NCBI RefSeq assembly: GCF_024343675.1
Contig: NZ_RJUD01000006.1
Coordinates: 124,001-188,000 of the forward strand
Direction: 5' to 3'
Length of the DNA: 64,000 nt
Origin: Lacihabitans sp. CS3-21
GTDB taxonomy: Bacteria; Bacteroidota; Bacteroidia; Cytophagales; Spirosomataceae
Made by a program: the position numbers and the translations under genes. The notes beneath the pieces are model-generated. The model did no database searches. It was not told where the DNA came from and was given only the letters and a program-made list of their open reading frames with translations. Positions within the stretch are counted from its first letter, which is position 1; every line of letters begins with the position of its first letter. Of the stretch, positions 8,869-18,207 are shown piece by piece.

Positions 8869-9639
8869 TTATTTCAGTATGAATGGGTCGGCGTCGGCTA
8901 AAAAAGGAAATTTTGATCTAAAGGTTTGGAGGTTTTCAAGTGATAGTGTAGTTGAAAATAAGGCATCATCTTCTTTTGAATCACATAAGATTTCGCCAGC
9001 ATAATCAATAACGAGTGATTGCCCATTATAGGAAAGACCATTGCCGTCTTGTCCCAGTCTGTTGACACCTACCACATAGCATTGGTTTTCGATTGCTCGG
9101 GCTTTTAAAAGCGTTTTCCAGGCCTCTATACGAGCCATAGGCCACGAAGCCACATAGATAAGCAAATCATAGTATGGAACTGTATTTCTACTCCATACTG
9201 GAAACCTCAAGTCGTAACATATAAGAGGTTTGATTTTCCAATTTTTGTATGAAACGGTGACAGATTCAGAACCTGGTGTATAAGTTTCGTGTTCTTTTCC
9301 GTATTTGAACAAATGTTTTTTATCATAGAAAGTTTGCTCGCCATTGGGCATTACAAAACAACCTCTGTTGAAACAATACTCGCCTTCGGAGATTGCCACA
9401 GAACCGTAAATTGCCGACTGTTTTTGTTTGGAAACATTTGTCATCCATTCCAAACTTTTCGAAGGACTTTTTTCTGAAAAATTCATAGAAAACCCCGAAT
9501 TGAACATCTCAGGTAAGATTATCAAATCGGGGTTATCTGTGCGGGTATATATTTTTTCTTCGAAATTCCTAAAATTGGCTTGGGGGTTTTCCCAAACTAA
9601 ATCCGTTTGAATCAGGCTAATATTGAGGTTCTGATTCAT
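8869..9639 (-). CDS. Nitrilase-superfamily omega-amidase (YafV/NIT2-like)
   Basis: The 256-residue cytoplasmic carbon-nitrogen hydrolase is most like omega-amidase, which deaminates 2-oxoglutaramate/2-oxosuccinamate in methionine-salvage transamination. The Glu-Lys-Cys triad is visible: Glu in ILPEMFNSGF (near residue 43), Lys in YDKKHLFKYG, and Cys in PLICYDLRFPVW. GVNRLGQDGNG and YNGQSLVIDYAGE are typical of the family. It starts 6 bp after the def stop, so it shares a transcript with peptide deformylase. The exact substrate is inferred from similarity. Confidence 0.88.
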   Translation of the reverse strand: MNQNLNISLIQTDLVWENPQANFRNFEEKIYTRTDNPDLIILPEMFNSGFSMNFSEKSPSKSLEWMTNVSKQKQSAIYGSVAISEGEYCFNRGCFVMPNGEQTFYDKKHLFKYGKEHETYTPGSESVTVSYKNWKIKPLICYDLRFPVWSRNTVPYYDLLIYVASWPMARIEAWKTLLKARAIENQCYVVGVNRLGQDGNGLSYNGQSLVIDYAGEILCDSKEDDALFSTTLSLENLQTFRSKFPFLADADPFILK

Positions 9640-9645
9640 TGTAAA

Positions 9646-10218
9646 TTATGCAAATTTCATTCTATAGTCGGCATCTACTATTCCTTTTTGGATATTTCCG
9701 AGTCTTTTCTTCAGCATTTGCTTTTTCAGTGGAGCCAAATGGTCTGTGAACAGAACACCTTCAATATGGTCATATTCGTGCTGAATTATCCGTGCCGCTA
9801 ATCCCGAATACTCTTCAGTGTATTCAACAAAATCAGTATCTAAGTATCTGATAATAAGGGTATCTGACCTGTAAACATCTGCTCTGATGCCAGGAATACT
9901 CAAACAGCCTTCTTCATAAGCCCACTTTTCTCCTTTTTCCTCTAAAATTTGGGCATTGATAAAAGTCTTTTTGAAGCCTATCAAAGACTGATCTATTTCA
10001 TCTTCTGTTTCTGCTCCTTTATTCATGATTTCACCATCAACCACAAATATTCTGTAAGCCAAACCTACTTGTGGACCGGCCAAACCAACGCCAGATGCTG
10101 AATACATAGTTTCAAACATGTCGTCAGATACTTTTTTGACGTCAAATTCTCCTTTCTTAATATCAACACAAACTTTCCTTAATACAGGGGCACCGTATGC
10201 TACTATAGGATAAATCAT
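9646..10218 (-). CDS. def: Peptide deformylase
   Basis: The enzyme removes the formyl group from nascent protein N-termini. Its 190 residues contain all three metal-site motifs: GVGLAGPQVGL (motif 1, with Gly-Pro as is common in Bacteroidota), EGCLSIPG (motif 2, Cys ligand) and QHEYDHIEGVLF (motif 3, two His ligands and catalytic Glu). The insert after motif 1 (GAETEDEIDQSL) is normal for this phylum. It is co-directional with the omega-amidase gene (6 bp gap) and lies 37 bp after gmd. Confidence 0.97.
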   Translation of the reverse strand: MIYPIVAYGAPVLRKVCVDIKKGEFDVKKVSDDMFETMYSASGVGLAGPQVGLAYRIFVVDGEIMNKGAETEDEIDQSLIGFKKTFINAQILEEKGEKWAYEEGCLSIPGIRADVYRSDTLIIRYLDTDFVEYTEEYSGLAARIIQHEYDHIEGVLFTDHLAPLKKQMLKKRLGNIQKGIVDADYRMKFA

Positions 10219-10255
10219 TTTTTTAAATCGTATATTTTATTGAAAATCTCCTCGA

Positions 10256-11356
10256 TTACCTAATTTTTATTCCCGCTTTATTGAAAACGGGTTGGTTTTG
10301 AAAATAGTCTAAATCTGCAGCAACCATTTCTTTTACCAATGCTGGCAAATCATATTTCGGTACCCAGCCCAGTTTTGTTTGAGATTTTGTGGGGTCACCT
10401 ATGAGTAGCTCAACTTCGGTTGGTCTATAATATTTTGGATCAACAGCGAGCACTCTCTTGCCAATTTCCAATTGGAATTCTGGATTTGAACAACTTACCA
10501 CAAAAGCTTCTTCTTTGTCTTCAGAGCCTTTGAATTCTAGTAAAATTCCCACTTCTCCGAAAGCCATTTTTACAAAATCTCTTACGGTAGTCGTTATTCC
10601 TGTGGCAATTACGTAGTCTTCAGCAACATCTTGTTGCAGAATCAACCACATTGCTTCAATATAATCTTTGGCATGACCCCAGTCTCTTTTTGCATCAAGA
10701 TTTCCTAAAAACAAACATTCTTCTTGTCCCAAAGCTATTTGTGAAACAGCTCTTGTTATTTTTCTTGTTACAAAAGTTTCGCCCCTGAGTGGAGATTCGT
10801 GGTTAAAAAGAATACCATTACAAGCGTACATATTGTAAGCTTCGCGGTAGTTTACCGTAATCCAATAGCCATACAATTTGGCTACAGCATAGGGTGATCT
10901 AGGATAAAAAGGGGTAGTTTCTGACTGAGGCACTTCCTGAACTAAACCGTATAGTTCTGATGTAGATGCTTGATATATTCTACAGGTATCTGTAAGACCC
11001 AAAAGCCTCACGGCTTCTAATATTCTTAACGTACCAATTCCGTCTACGTTTGCGGTATATTCTGGTTCGTCGAAACTCACTTTGACGTGAGACATTGCTC
11101 CAAGGTTATAGATTTCGTCGGGTTTTACTTCTTGTATGATTCTAATGATGTTGGTCGAATCGCTCAAATCGCCGTAATGAAGTATGAACTTTACGTTTGT
11201 TTCGTGTAAATCTTTATAAAGGTGATCGATACGATCAGTATTGAACAATGACGCTCTTCTTTTTATACCATGAACTTCATAGCCTTTTTGAAGAAGAAAT
11301 TCTGCCAAATAGGCTCCATCTTGACCAGTTACACCAGTTATGAGTGCTTTTTTCAT
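10256..11356 (-). CDS. gmd: GDP-mannose 4,6-dehydratase
   Basis: Gmd turns GDP-D-mannose into GDP-4-keto-6-deoxymannose, the precursor of GDP-fucose and related surface sugars. The 366-residue extended short-chain dehydrogenase has the NADP-binding loop [27 protein letters not shown], the Ser/Thr of QASTSELYG, the YxxxK pair in [10 protein letters not shown], and [11 protein letters not shown]. It overlaps the upstream SPOR gene by 4 bp (ATGA). No fucose synthase (fcl) is present in the window, so the partner enzyme lies elsewhere. Confidence 0.96.
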   Translation of the reverse strand: MKKALITGVTGQDGAYLAEFLLQKGYEVHGIKRRASLFNTDRIDHLYKDLHETNVKFILHYGDLSDSTNIIRIIQEVKPDEIYNLGAMSHVKVSFDEPEYTANVDGIGTLRILEAVRLLGLTDTCRIYQASTSELYGLVQEVPQSETTPFYPRSPYAVAKLYGYWITVNYREAYNMYACNGILFNHESPLRGETFVTRKITRAVSQIALGQEECLFLGNLDAKRDWGHAKDYIEAMWLILQQDVAEDYVIATGITTTVRDFVKMAFGEVGILLEFKGSEDKEEAFVVSCSNPEFQLEIGKRVLAVDPKYYRPTEVELLIGDPTKSQTKLGWVPKYDLPALVKEMVAADLDYFQNQPVFNKAGIKIR

Positions 11357-11910
11357 TTAATTTCGAGTGCTTTTTTTACGTTTATTTTGTCGCTTATAAT
11401 TCTTACAGTGCTGAATTTTGTTTTTAGATCTGTTTGATACCTTGATGCTTCATCGATACTTATAAAGTCGCCAACTTTTATTTTATAGGTAGGTTGGCTA
11501 TAAGATTCATAAAGCTCAAGTTCTGAGAAATTTCTATACAAATAACTTTTTGCCGATTCAAAATCAGCTTTGTTATTTCCCGAAAAAACTTGAATTCTAA
11601 AACCTTTGCCTTCAGCAAGTTTTTTGTTGGTTTCTTTTATATGAACCAACATTGCCTCGACTGCATCGTTCTCATTTTTTAGGGTAGAACTTGACTTTGA
11701 CGGTGCATTTGGCGTTTTTGGTGACTCCGTTTTTTCTATGATTGCGGGTTGAGTCGATTCGTATTTTGGTCTAAACACTGACAAATCCTCAGAATACTCT
11801 GTAATTTTCTCTGTATTTTTGCTCTCTTTAGCCGGACTAAGCTTACTCATACATGAGCTAAGCGTCCAAAGAAAACACACGAAAAGCAGGTATTTCTTCA
11901 TAATTATCAA
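11353..11910 (-). CDS. SPOR-domain lipoprotein
   Basis: The 185-residue protein has a lipoprotein signal ([16 protein letters not shown], lipobox LSSC near residue 20). A low-complexity Lys/Ser/Pro linker follows, then a C-terminal SPOR domain at about 100-175 ([36 protein letters not shown]). SPOR domains bind glycan strands stripped of stem peptides at division sites. Its stop overlaps the gmd start, so the two are coupled, an odd pairing of a wall-binding protein with nucleotide-sugar synthesis. A possible -7 element (TAATTTTG on the minus strand, 11929-11922) lies 12 bp upstream, without a convincing -33 box. Confidence 0.85.
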   Translation of the reverse strand: MIIMKKYLLFVCFLWTLSSCMSKLSPAKESKNTEKITEYSEDLSVFRPKYESTQPAIIEKTESPKTPNAPSKSSSTLKNENDAVEAMLVHIKETNKKLAEGKGFRIQVFSGNNKADFESAKSYLYRNFSELELYESYSQPTYKIKVGDFISIDEASRYQTDLKTKFSTVRIISDKINVKKALEIK

Positions 11911-11961
11911 TTATCTGGACACAAAATTAACAATTTAGTCTTGTAAATGAATGTATTAGTA

Positions 11962-11997
11962 CAATAAAAAAGACATTCGGGAGACCCAAATGCCTTT
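11962..11997 (-). terminator. Intrinsic terminator of the S9 peptidase gene
   Basis: A 12-bp stem with two mismatches (11970-11981 with 11985-11996) has a 3-base loop and is followed on the minus strand by a T-rich run. A second weaker hairpin (ATCACC 12028-12033 with GGTGAT 12045-12050) lies closer to the gene. Nothing else is visible in 11911-12121. Confidence 0.65.
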
Positions 11998-12121
11998 CCA
12001 AGACGAAAATACTTTAACCTATGATAAATCACCTTAGTATTAAGGGTGATGTTTTAAATCTCACTTATACTGCAAATATAAAAAATATTATTTAATAAAT
12101 AAATTTAATTATTCACAAATT

Positions 12122-14260
12122 TTATTTTTCGGAAATGTATCGCTCAAAAAATTCATAAATTCTCAATATCCTATCTATTCTCTGACGCACATTGCCAGTC
12201 CTTGAAAGTTCGTGAGTTCCTCCTGGCATCCTTACATACTCCACCTCTTTCCCCAGATATTTAAGGCTTTTAAACATCATTTCTGATTGAATTACACCTG
12301 TTCTAAGGTCGTTTTCTCCATGTTTTATGAGTAGGGGGGTTTTTATTTTATCTACAAAAGTATAAGGTGAATTGGCATCAATTTTAGTTTTTGCTTCATC
12401 GTCCCATGGCAAACCGAAGTAGTTTGGCGTAAGTCTCCAAGCGTTGCCTTCGCCCATAAAAGTGGTTAGGTCATATACGCCCCTCTGAGCGAATGCGGCT
12501 TTGAATCGGTGGTCATGAGCAACAATCCAAGCGGTTAAATATCCAGCATAAGACCCGCCAGTGATGACCTGCTTGGAGGTGTCTACCCAAGATTCTTTGG
12601 CTGCAATATTACAAGCACCCAATGCATCTTCTTGCGGACCAGTGCCCCAGTCACGATAGTTTGAAAACTGAAAATCCTTTCCATATCCTCCTGACCCTCT
12701 TTGATTTGGGTAAACTACGCCATAACCTTGTGCTGCAAAATACTGCAGCTCATGCCACATAGAAGCTTCTCCTGGCCCCCACATGGCGGTTGGCCCTCCA
12801 TGCATTTGGAGTAAAAGTGGATATTTTTTGCCTGCCACAAAGTCGGTCGGTTTCATTATCCAGAATTCTATCTCTTGACCAGCGGAGTTTTTGAAAGTTC
12901 GTTTTTCTGGGAAACTTAGTTTTTTGTTTTTTATCCAAGATGTATTTAAATCGCTGACTTTGGTTTGAATCTTAAAGCTTAAATCAGAAATATAAATTTC
13001 ATGGGGATTAGAAACATCATTTTTTGCAAAAATCGTTTTGCCTGAACTCAAAACTTCTAATGCACCAATTCCTGACTCAAAGTCTGTTAGTTTTTCTACT
13101 TTCCCAGTGGTCAAATCAAGTTTGAAAACAGGTACTCCGCCATTGGAATTTGCTGCAAAAAACAAACTCTTCTCATCTTGATTCCATTCCATGTCGTTGG
13201 GGATTCTGTCAAAGTTTATTTCTTTGAAGCTCGTTCCGTCAATATTCATTAAGCAAAGTTGCCCATGTGACATCACATTGGCGGTGTTCATTACAAATGC
13301 TATTTTGCTTCCATTTGGCGACAAACTCAGTCCTCCGAAGCTTCTCCCATCTTTTTCTAAAACCGTGATTTGTTTTAAAGTGGCCAAATCAATAGCGATA
13401 ATTTTGTTCTCCTGTTCACGGTCAGGGTGTTGATTGGCGTCTTTTGCAGTGGTTGCGTATACTTTTTTGCTGTCAGGAGCATAGTAGGCGTTTTGAAACG
13501 ACCAATAACCCGAAGTAATGGCTCTGGCTTTTGCGTTCTCGGTAATTTCGATTTCAAATAAATGATTGAAACGCATTTCAGGCTCTACAGTGGCCTCGCC
13601 TTGGAAATTCAGGCGATTGAGGACTTTGGCTTTTTTGTCTACCACGTCTTTGTTGAGATAAGCCCTTATTTCTTCAATATTTCCGTCGGGATTGGCTTTT
13701 ATGCCTTTCTTTTCGACCAAAAAACTATTTGAACTAAAGCCAGGTTTTTCGAAAGACCACGCTGGTAGTTCTTTTTTTGCATTAAATACAGAATCGGTCA
13801 GGATTTCATTCAAACTCAGGCTTGAGGTAAACAGAATCTTAGAGCCGTCTGGGCTAAACTGCGGTGAGGCTGCTCCATATTTGGTATTGGTCAGCTGCCA
13901 AGGTTCTCCGCCTTCTAGTGGCAAAATGAATATTTGTGATTTATCTTTTACGGTTCGGGTAAATGCCACTGTTTTGCCATCTGGAGAAAGAGCTGGCTGA
14001 GAAGCACCCTCATTTCCTCTTGTCAGGGCGATGTGTTTTTGCGGATTTTGGAGATTTATCAGATATAGGTTCGTTACGTAATCGTACTCCAAAGGCTTTT
14101 CTGGTGCGGCTTCAATGGTTTTTAAGGCATAAATGGCCTTCTCATTGTTGCTGACTATCGCTACCACGTTTTTGATTTTGGTAAGGTCTGTTACTTGAAT
14201 TTTCTCTTTTTGAGCAAAAGAAAAATGGCTAATTAGGAGTAGAAATAGAATTTTTCGCAT
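12122..14260 (-). CDS. S9-family prolyl oligopeptidase-like peptidase, exported
   Basis: The 712-residue serine peptidase has a signal peptide (MRKILFLLLISHFSFAQ). An N-terminal WD40/TolB-like beta-propeller spans about 30-440 (ASQPALSPDGKTVAFTR, ASPQFSPDGSKILF, FGGLSLSPNGSKIAF). A C-terminal alpha/beta-hydrolase domain follows. The nucleophile elbow is GGSYAGYL, and the catalytic His lies in MPGGTHELSR near the end with the Asp in HGENDLRTG. It probably trims peptides in the periplasm, like acylaminoacyl or dipeptidyl peptidases of the family; specificity cannot be read. It is divergent from the DsbA-like gene with only about 50 bp between the starts. Confidence 0.93.
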   Translation of the reverse strand: MRKILFLLLISHFSFAQKEKIQVTDLTKIKNVVAIVSNNEKAIYALKTIEAAPEKPLEYDYVTNLYLINLQNPQKHIALTRGNEGASQPALSPDGKTVAFTRTVKDKSQIFILPLEGGEPWQLTNTKYGAASPQFSPDGSKILFTSSLSLNEILTDSVFNAKKELPAWSFEKPGFSSNSFLVEKKGIKANPDGNIEEIRAYLNKDVVDKKAKVLNRLNFQGEATVEPEMRFNHLFEIEITENAKARAITSGYWSFQNAYYAPDSKKVYATTAKDANQHPDREQENKIIAIDLATLKQITVLEKDGRSFGGLSLSPNGSKIAFVMNTANVMSHGQLCLMNIDGTSFKEINFDRIPNDMEWNQDEKSLFFAANSNGGVPVFKLDLTTGKVEKLTDFESGIGALEVLSSGKTIFAKNDVSNPHEIYISDLSFKIQTKVSDLNTSWIKNKKLSFPEKRTFKNSAGQEIEFWIMKPTDFVAGKKYPLLLQMHGGPTAMWGPGEASMWHELQYFAAQGYGVVYPNQRGSGGYGKDFQFSNYRDWGTGPQEDALGACNIAAKESWVDTSKQVITGGSYAGYLTAWIVAHDHRFKAAFAQRGVYDLTTFMGEGNAWRLTPNYFGLPWDDEAKTKIDANSPYTFVDKIKTPLLIKHGENDLRTGVIQSEMMFKSLKYLGKEVEYVRMPGGTHELSRTGNVRQRIDRILRIYEFFERYISEK

Positions 14261-14309
14261 CGTTTTTTTGTATTGTTGATTAAGATGATTGCGAAATTTA
14301 GTAAAAAAT

Positions 14310-15005
14310 ATGAATATTAAAATAGATATTGTTTCAGATGTGGCTTGTCCGTGGTGTTATGTGGGTAAAAGTCGCTTGGAAAAAGCATTGGCCATGGTGC
14401 CAGAAATCAATGCAGATATTACTTGGCAGCCTTTTCAGTTGGATCCTACCGTGCCGAAAGAGGGAAGGGATTTGAAGCCTTACTATGAGGCGAAGTTTGG
14501 AAGTGCAGAAAAAGTACAGCAGATTTTTGAACACATGGAAAGCGTGGGCGATGCAGAAGGGATAGCGTTTGACTTTAGTAAAATGGAGCGAACTATGAAC
14601 ACCCTGCCTCTGCATGTGCTGATGCTAGAAGCCGAAAAAGAAGGATTTAAAGCCAAACTAAAAGAGCGTTTTTTTAAAGCTTATTTTGAAGAAGCTACGG
14701 ATTTGAGCAAGACCGAAAATATAGTAAAAATCGTGGCGGAGTTTGACTGGAGTGCTGAAAAAGTGAATGGCATACTTGAGAACACCGGAATGCTGGAAGA
14801 AGTAAAAGCCAAGATTTCATATTTTCAGTCGAGGGGGGTGAGTGCTGTGCCGTTCTTTATTTTCAACGAAAAATATGGTATCAGCGGAGCTCAGCCGCCA
14901 CAAGTGTTGGCAGATACATTGCGTCAGATACAACAAGAAATGGCCGCCGAAACTAGCATAGCAGCTGGTGAGCGTTGTGATGTGGAAAGCGGGGAGTGTT
15001 TGTGA
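14310..15005 (+). CDS. DsbA-family (FrnE/YwbO-like) thioredoxin-fold oxidoreductase
   Basis: The 231-residue protein starts MNIKIDIVSDVACPWCYVGK, placing the CPWC redox motif at about 13-16. It has the long helical insertion of FrnE-type cytoplasmic DsbA relatives and the cis-Pro region GVSAVPFFIFNEKYGISGAQPP near residue 180. There is no signal peptide, so it acts in the cytoplasm as a disulfide isomerase or glutathione-type oxidoreductase. Two more cysteines sit at the extreme C-terminus (CDVESGECL). The upstream in-frame TTG at 14289 was rejected as a start because the conserved N-terminus begins at the ATG. Confidence 0.9.
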   Translation: MNIKIDIVSDVACPWCYVGKSRLEKALAMVPEINADITWQPFQLDPTVPKEGRDLKPYYEAKFGSAEKVQQIFEHMESVGDAEGIAFDFSKMERTMNTLPLHVLMLEAEKEGFKAKLKERFFKAYFEEATDLSKTENIVKIVAEFDWSAEKVNGILENTGMLEEVKAKISYFQSRGVSAVPFFIFNEKYGISGAQPPQVLADTLRQIQQEMAAETSIAAGERCDVESGECL

Positions 15006-15041
15006 TTAGTATGCTTAAACGTTCTTATTATTTAGCTAACC

Positions 15042-17984
15042 TCACTCCGCCCTCGGATCCATCTTCAATCCGCATTTCCGCATGCTGAGGACTTCTATGG
15101 AAGGAAAGCTAAATTCTTCTACTACTCTGCCTTCTATAAAATATACGCCTTTGCCTCTGAACGGGTATCGCTCGATGTTTTGTGGGAAATGTGTGGTGTC
15201 AAAAAACTCGCCTTCGTGGTCTATAAAATAGCCGAAAGCCATGTTTTTGTGGTTCTTGGTACGTATAGATTTATAGTTAACCAAGTAGCCATATATTTTT
15301 ACGTGCTTGCCTATCAGCTGCCCAAGGTGAACGGCGGTGAGTCGGCTTAATGGGTTTTCTGAAATCATCTTAAAGGGCGATTCTAGCGGAAAGCCCAGCA
15401 GCTCAAGTTCGTCGTATTGGTCTTCGAGCTGATAGCTTATCAGCTGTGGAAGAGCAAAAGTTTGCTCTTCTTCTTCAAATAATGCAGGGGTGTATGCCGA
15501 CGTTCGAGCCGATTTGTTGTGAAAGAAATGGGCCTCCCACATCAGCTCTTTTTTAGCATTACCAAATGACCTAAACGCCCCTACACGGATGAGGATAATC
15601 AACTGCTCCAAGCCTATGTGTACACGATGAAGAAAATTTTGAAAGCTTAGAAAATCGCCATTTGTCTCACGGTTTTCTAGCAAATCTGCTATCATTTTGT
15701 CTTGTAATCCTTGAATGTGTATCCAACCCAGCCATATCGTGATGCCTTTTATATGTGTGAGATAGGTACTTCGGTTTATGTCAGGGGTTTCTATTTCTGC
15801 TCCACAGCGGCGGGCTTCGTGTACGTACATCTCGGTGTTGTAAAATCCCCCGAAGTTATTGATTACGGCTACCATAAATTCCCTAGGATAGTAAGCTTTT
15901 AGATATAAACTCTGATAGCTCTCTACCGCAAAACTCGCCGAATGTGCCTTGCTAAAACTATAGCCAGAGAAACTTTCTATTTGTCGCCAAACTTCATGAG
16001 CTATGTCGTCGGGGTAGCCGAGTTCTTTGCAGTTGGCATACCATTTTTCCACTATTCTGTCAAACTCTTTCTTTGACCTAAACTTGCCACTCATGGCCCT
16101 TCTTAATACGTCCGACTCTGCCAAGGTGAGTCCTGCAAAATGGTGAGCCACCTTGATAACATCCTCTTGGTACACCATTACGCCATAGGTTTCCTTGAGG
16201 AGGTCTTCCATTTTTGGGTGGATATACGTGGTGGCTGCAGGGTTGTGGTGGCGTTTGATATACTCGCTCATCATGCCGCTAGACGATACCCCCGGTCGGA
16301 TAATAGAGCTGGCTGCCACAAGTGTGAGGTAATTGTCACACTGGAGTTTCCATATCAGCTGCCGCATGGCGGGAGATTCCACATAAAAAGCCCCCATGGT
16401 TTCGTGGTTTACGAGTTGGCGTCGAATTTCAGGGTCTTTTTTAAATTTTTGTATGGCGTGGATGTCGATGTTGATGTTGTAGTTTTCTTTCACGATGTCT
16501 ACACAACTTTTGATATGTCCAAGCCCACGCTGCGACAGGACATCAAACTTGGCGAAGCCAATTTCTTCGGCTACGTACATATCAAACTGGCAGATTGGAA
16601 AACCCTTCGGCATAGGCTGCAATGCCGAATAGTGGGTAAGAGGCTCTTCGCTGATCAGAATACCTCCTGCATGAATAGACAGATGCTCAGGAAAGTCTAT
16701 CATCATGGGGGCGTATTTGAGTATGTATTGCGTATGTTCATTGCGGTGTATGCCCGAGGGATTGTTGACGAGTTCGTCTATTTCGGGTTTGGGTAAACCA
16801 AAAACCTTCCCCAACTCACGGTAAATGGAGCGTCCTTTGAAGGTGTTGTAAGTGGCCATCAACGATACGTGTTCTTTGCCATAACGCTTAAAAACGTAGT
16901 CAATGATTTCGTCTCGTTCGTCCCAGCTAAAGTCGATGTCGAAGTCGGGTGGCGAAGTACGGTGGGGATTGATGAATCGCTCAAAATATAGGTCGAGCTC
17001 TACGGGGTCTACGTCTGTAATGCCCACGCAATAGGCCACTATGCTGTTGGCACCCGAACCTCGGCCAATGTGGTAGTAACCCTTTGATTTAGCATATTTT
17101 ATGATATCCCAAGTAATCAGAAAATACGAACCAAAGTGCAGTTCTTCTATGATTTTAAGCTCGCGGTCGACACGTTTTTTAGCTTCTTTTTGATTTTTTC
17201 CATAGCGATAAATCAAACCATCATAGGCGAGTTTTCGGAGCAATTCGAGGTCGTCCGTTTCCGAACAGGTATATATTTTTTTGTTCTTGGCTTGTTTAAA
17301 ATCAAACTCAAAGTTGCATTTTTCTAAAAGTTTTTCTGAATTTTTTATGAGGTCAGGATAGGCTTCAAACAACTCTTTTAGACGTTCGGGTGCAACGAAT
17401 GTTTCGTTTGCTGTGGCGTGGTTGCTTGGTAAGAGCTTGCTCAGTAAGACATTGTGGTCGATGGCTCGCAGCAGGCGGTGCAGGTTGTAATTTGGGCGGT
17501 CCAGAAACGTAACCGGCTGCCAGAGGACGAGTTTCGAGGCATCCAGCTTCGATCTGTAACGAAATAGTTTGTTGAACTCCCAGTAGCGGACACCCACAAA
17601 TTCGTTGGGTTGGAGGTGCTGGTAGCTGTCGAGGGTTTCGAGGGGATAGATGACATAAACATTTTGAAAATTTGGTGATTGACTAGGAAAGGCGGTTTCT
17701 GACAACAAATGTGCAGTAAGGTGCTCGTTGATTTCGGCATATCCGGCATGGTTTTGTGCCAAACAAATGTAACGGAGTTGGTCGTCGTTGCGAAACTCCA
17801 CGCCCACCACTGGTTCAATATCAACAGCTTTGCACTCTTTTACAAAATCGAAAATTCCCGAAGTGATGTTGATGTCTGTGAGGGCGAGCCTTTTTATACC
17901 CAAATTTTTGGCTTGTACGACCAGTTTTTCTGGCGACAATGTACCATACCGCATGGAATAAAATGAATGACAATTGAGATACAT
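15042..17984 (-). CDS. Short DNA polymerase III alpha subunit (DnaE2-like)
   Basis: This C-family DNA polymerase of 980 residues is much shorter than replicative DnaE of Cytophagales, so it is probably the second, error-prone-type copy. Order: PHP domain (1-~200, starting YLNCHSFYSMRYGTLS), palm with catalytic Asp residues (HIGRGSGANSIVAYCVG and PPDFDIDFSWDERDEIIDY), fingers and (HhH)2 (FSGYSFSKAHSASFAVESYQ), and a C-terminal OB fold (VKIYGYLVNYKSIRTKN). The PHP metal site looks degraded: Asn-Cys-His instead of His-x-His, and ALTDIN without the usual His. ATG 17984 was chosen over an upstream TTG. Neither imuB/dinB nor lexA is adjacent. The gene appears more GC-rich than its neighbours. Confidence 0.9.
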   Translation of the reverse strand: MYLNCHSFYSMRYGTLSPEKLVVQAKNLGIKRLALTDINITSGIFDFVKECKAVDIEPVVGVEFRNDDQLRYICLAQNHAGYAEINEHLTAHLLSETAFPSQSPNFQNVYVIYPLETLDSYQHLQPNEFVGVRYWEFNKLFRYRSKLDASKLVLWQPVTFLDRPNYNLHRLLRAIDHNVLLSKLLPSNHATANETFVAPERLKELFEAYPDLIKNSEKLLEKCNFEFDFKQAKNKKIYTCSETDDLELLRKLAYDGLIYRYGKNQKEAKKRVDRELKIIEELHFGSYFLITWDIIKYAKSKGYYHIGRGSGANSIVAYCVGITDVDPVELDLYFERFINPHRTSPPDFDIDFSWDERDEIIDYVFKRYGKEHVSLMATYNTFKGRSIYRELGKVFGLPKPEIDELVNNPSGIHRNEHTQYILKYAPMMIDFPEHLSIHAGGILISEEPLTHYSALQPMPKGFPICQFDMYVAEEIGFAKFDVLSQRGLGHIKSCVDIVKENYNINIDIHAIQKFKKDPEIRRQLVNHETMGAFYVESPAMRQLIWKLQCDNYLTLVAASSIIRPGVSSSGMMSEYIKRHHNPAATTYIHPKMEDLLKETYGVMVYQEDVIKVAHHFAGLTLAESDVLRRAMSGKFRSKKEFDRIVEKWYANCKELGYPDDIAHEVWRQIESFSGYSFSKAHSASFAVESYQSLYLKAYYPREFMVAVINNFGGFYNTEMYVHEARRCGAEIETPDINRSTYLTHIKGITIWLGWIHIQGLQDKMIADLLENRETNGDFLSFQNFLHRVHIGLEQLIILIRVGAFRSFGNAKKELMWEAHFFHNKSARTSAYTPALFEEEEQTFALPQLISYQLEDQYDELELLGFPLESPFKMISENPLSRLTAVHLGQLIGKHVKIYGYLVNYKSIRTKNHKNMAFGYFIDHEGEFFDTTHFPQNIERYPFRGKGVYFIEGRVVEEFSFPSIEVLSMRKCGLKMDPRAE

Positions 17985-18150
17985 TTTTTGGTTTGCACAT
18001 TTTTTGGAATGCAAAATTGGTGAAAATATTGGCTGTGTCTTGCCGTGAAATTTAGCATAATATGCTTTTTAAAGCTTGTGGGTAGAATTGATAAATCTTA
18101 AATTTTATTAAAACTAGATTACTTAATGGATTAAGGTAGAACACAAAAAA

Positions 18151-18179
18151 AATCCCCGTTTCTAAAAAAAACGGGGATT
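18151..18179 (-). terminator. Intrinsic terminator of the aldehyde dehydrogenase gene
   Basis: The perfect stem AATCCCCGTTT (18151-18161) with AAACGGGGATT (18169-18179) is followed on the minus strand by eight T. The rest of the 18015-18207 spacer shows no gene. Confidence 0.85.
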
Positions 18180-18207
18180 CTCGATTTGATTATATTATTT
18201 TCGTCTT

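Noticed and set aside
16140-16796. 218-codon plus-strand frame
   Set aside because: Antisense to the dnaE-like gene, whose polymerase motifs span this region; typical shadow of a GC-richer gene.
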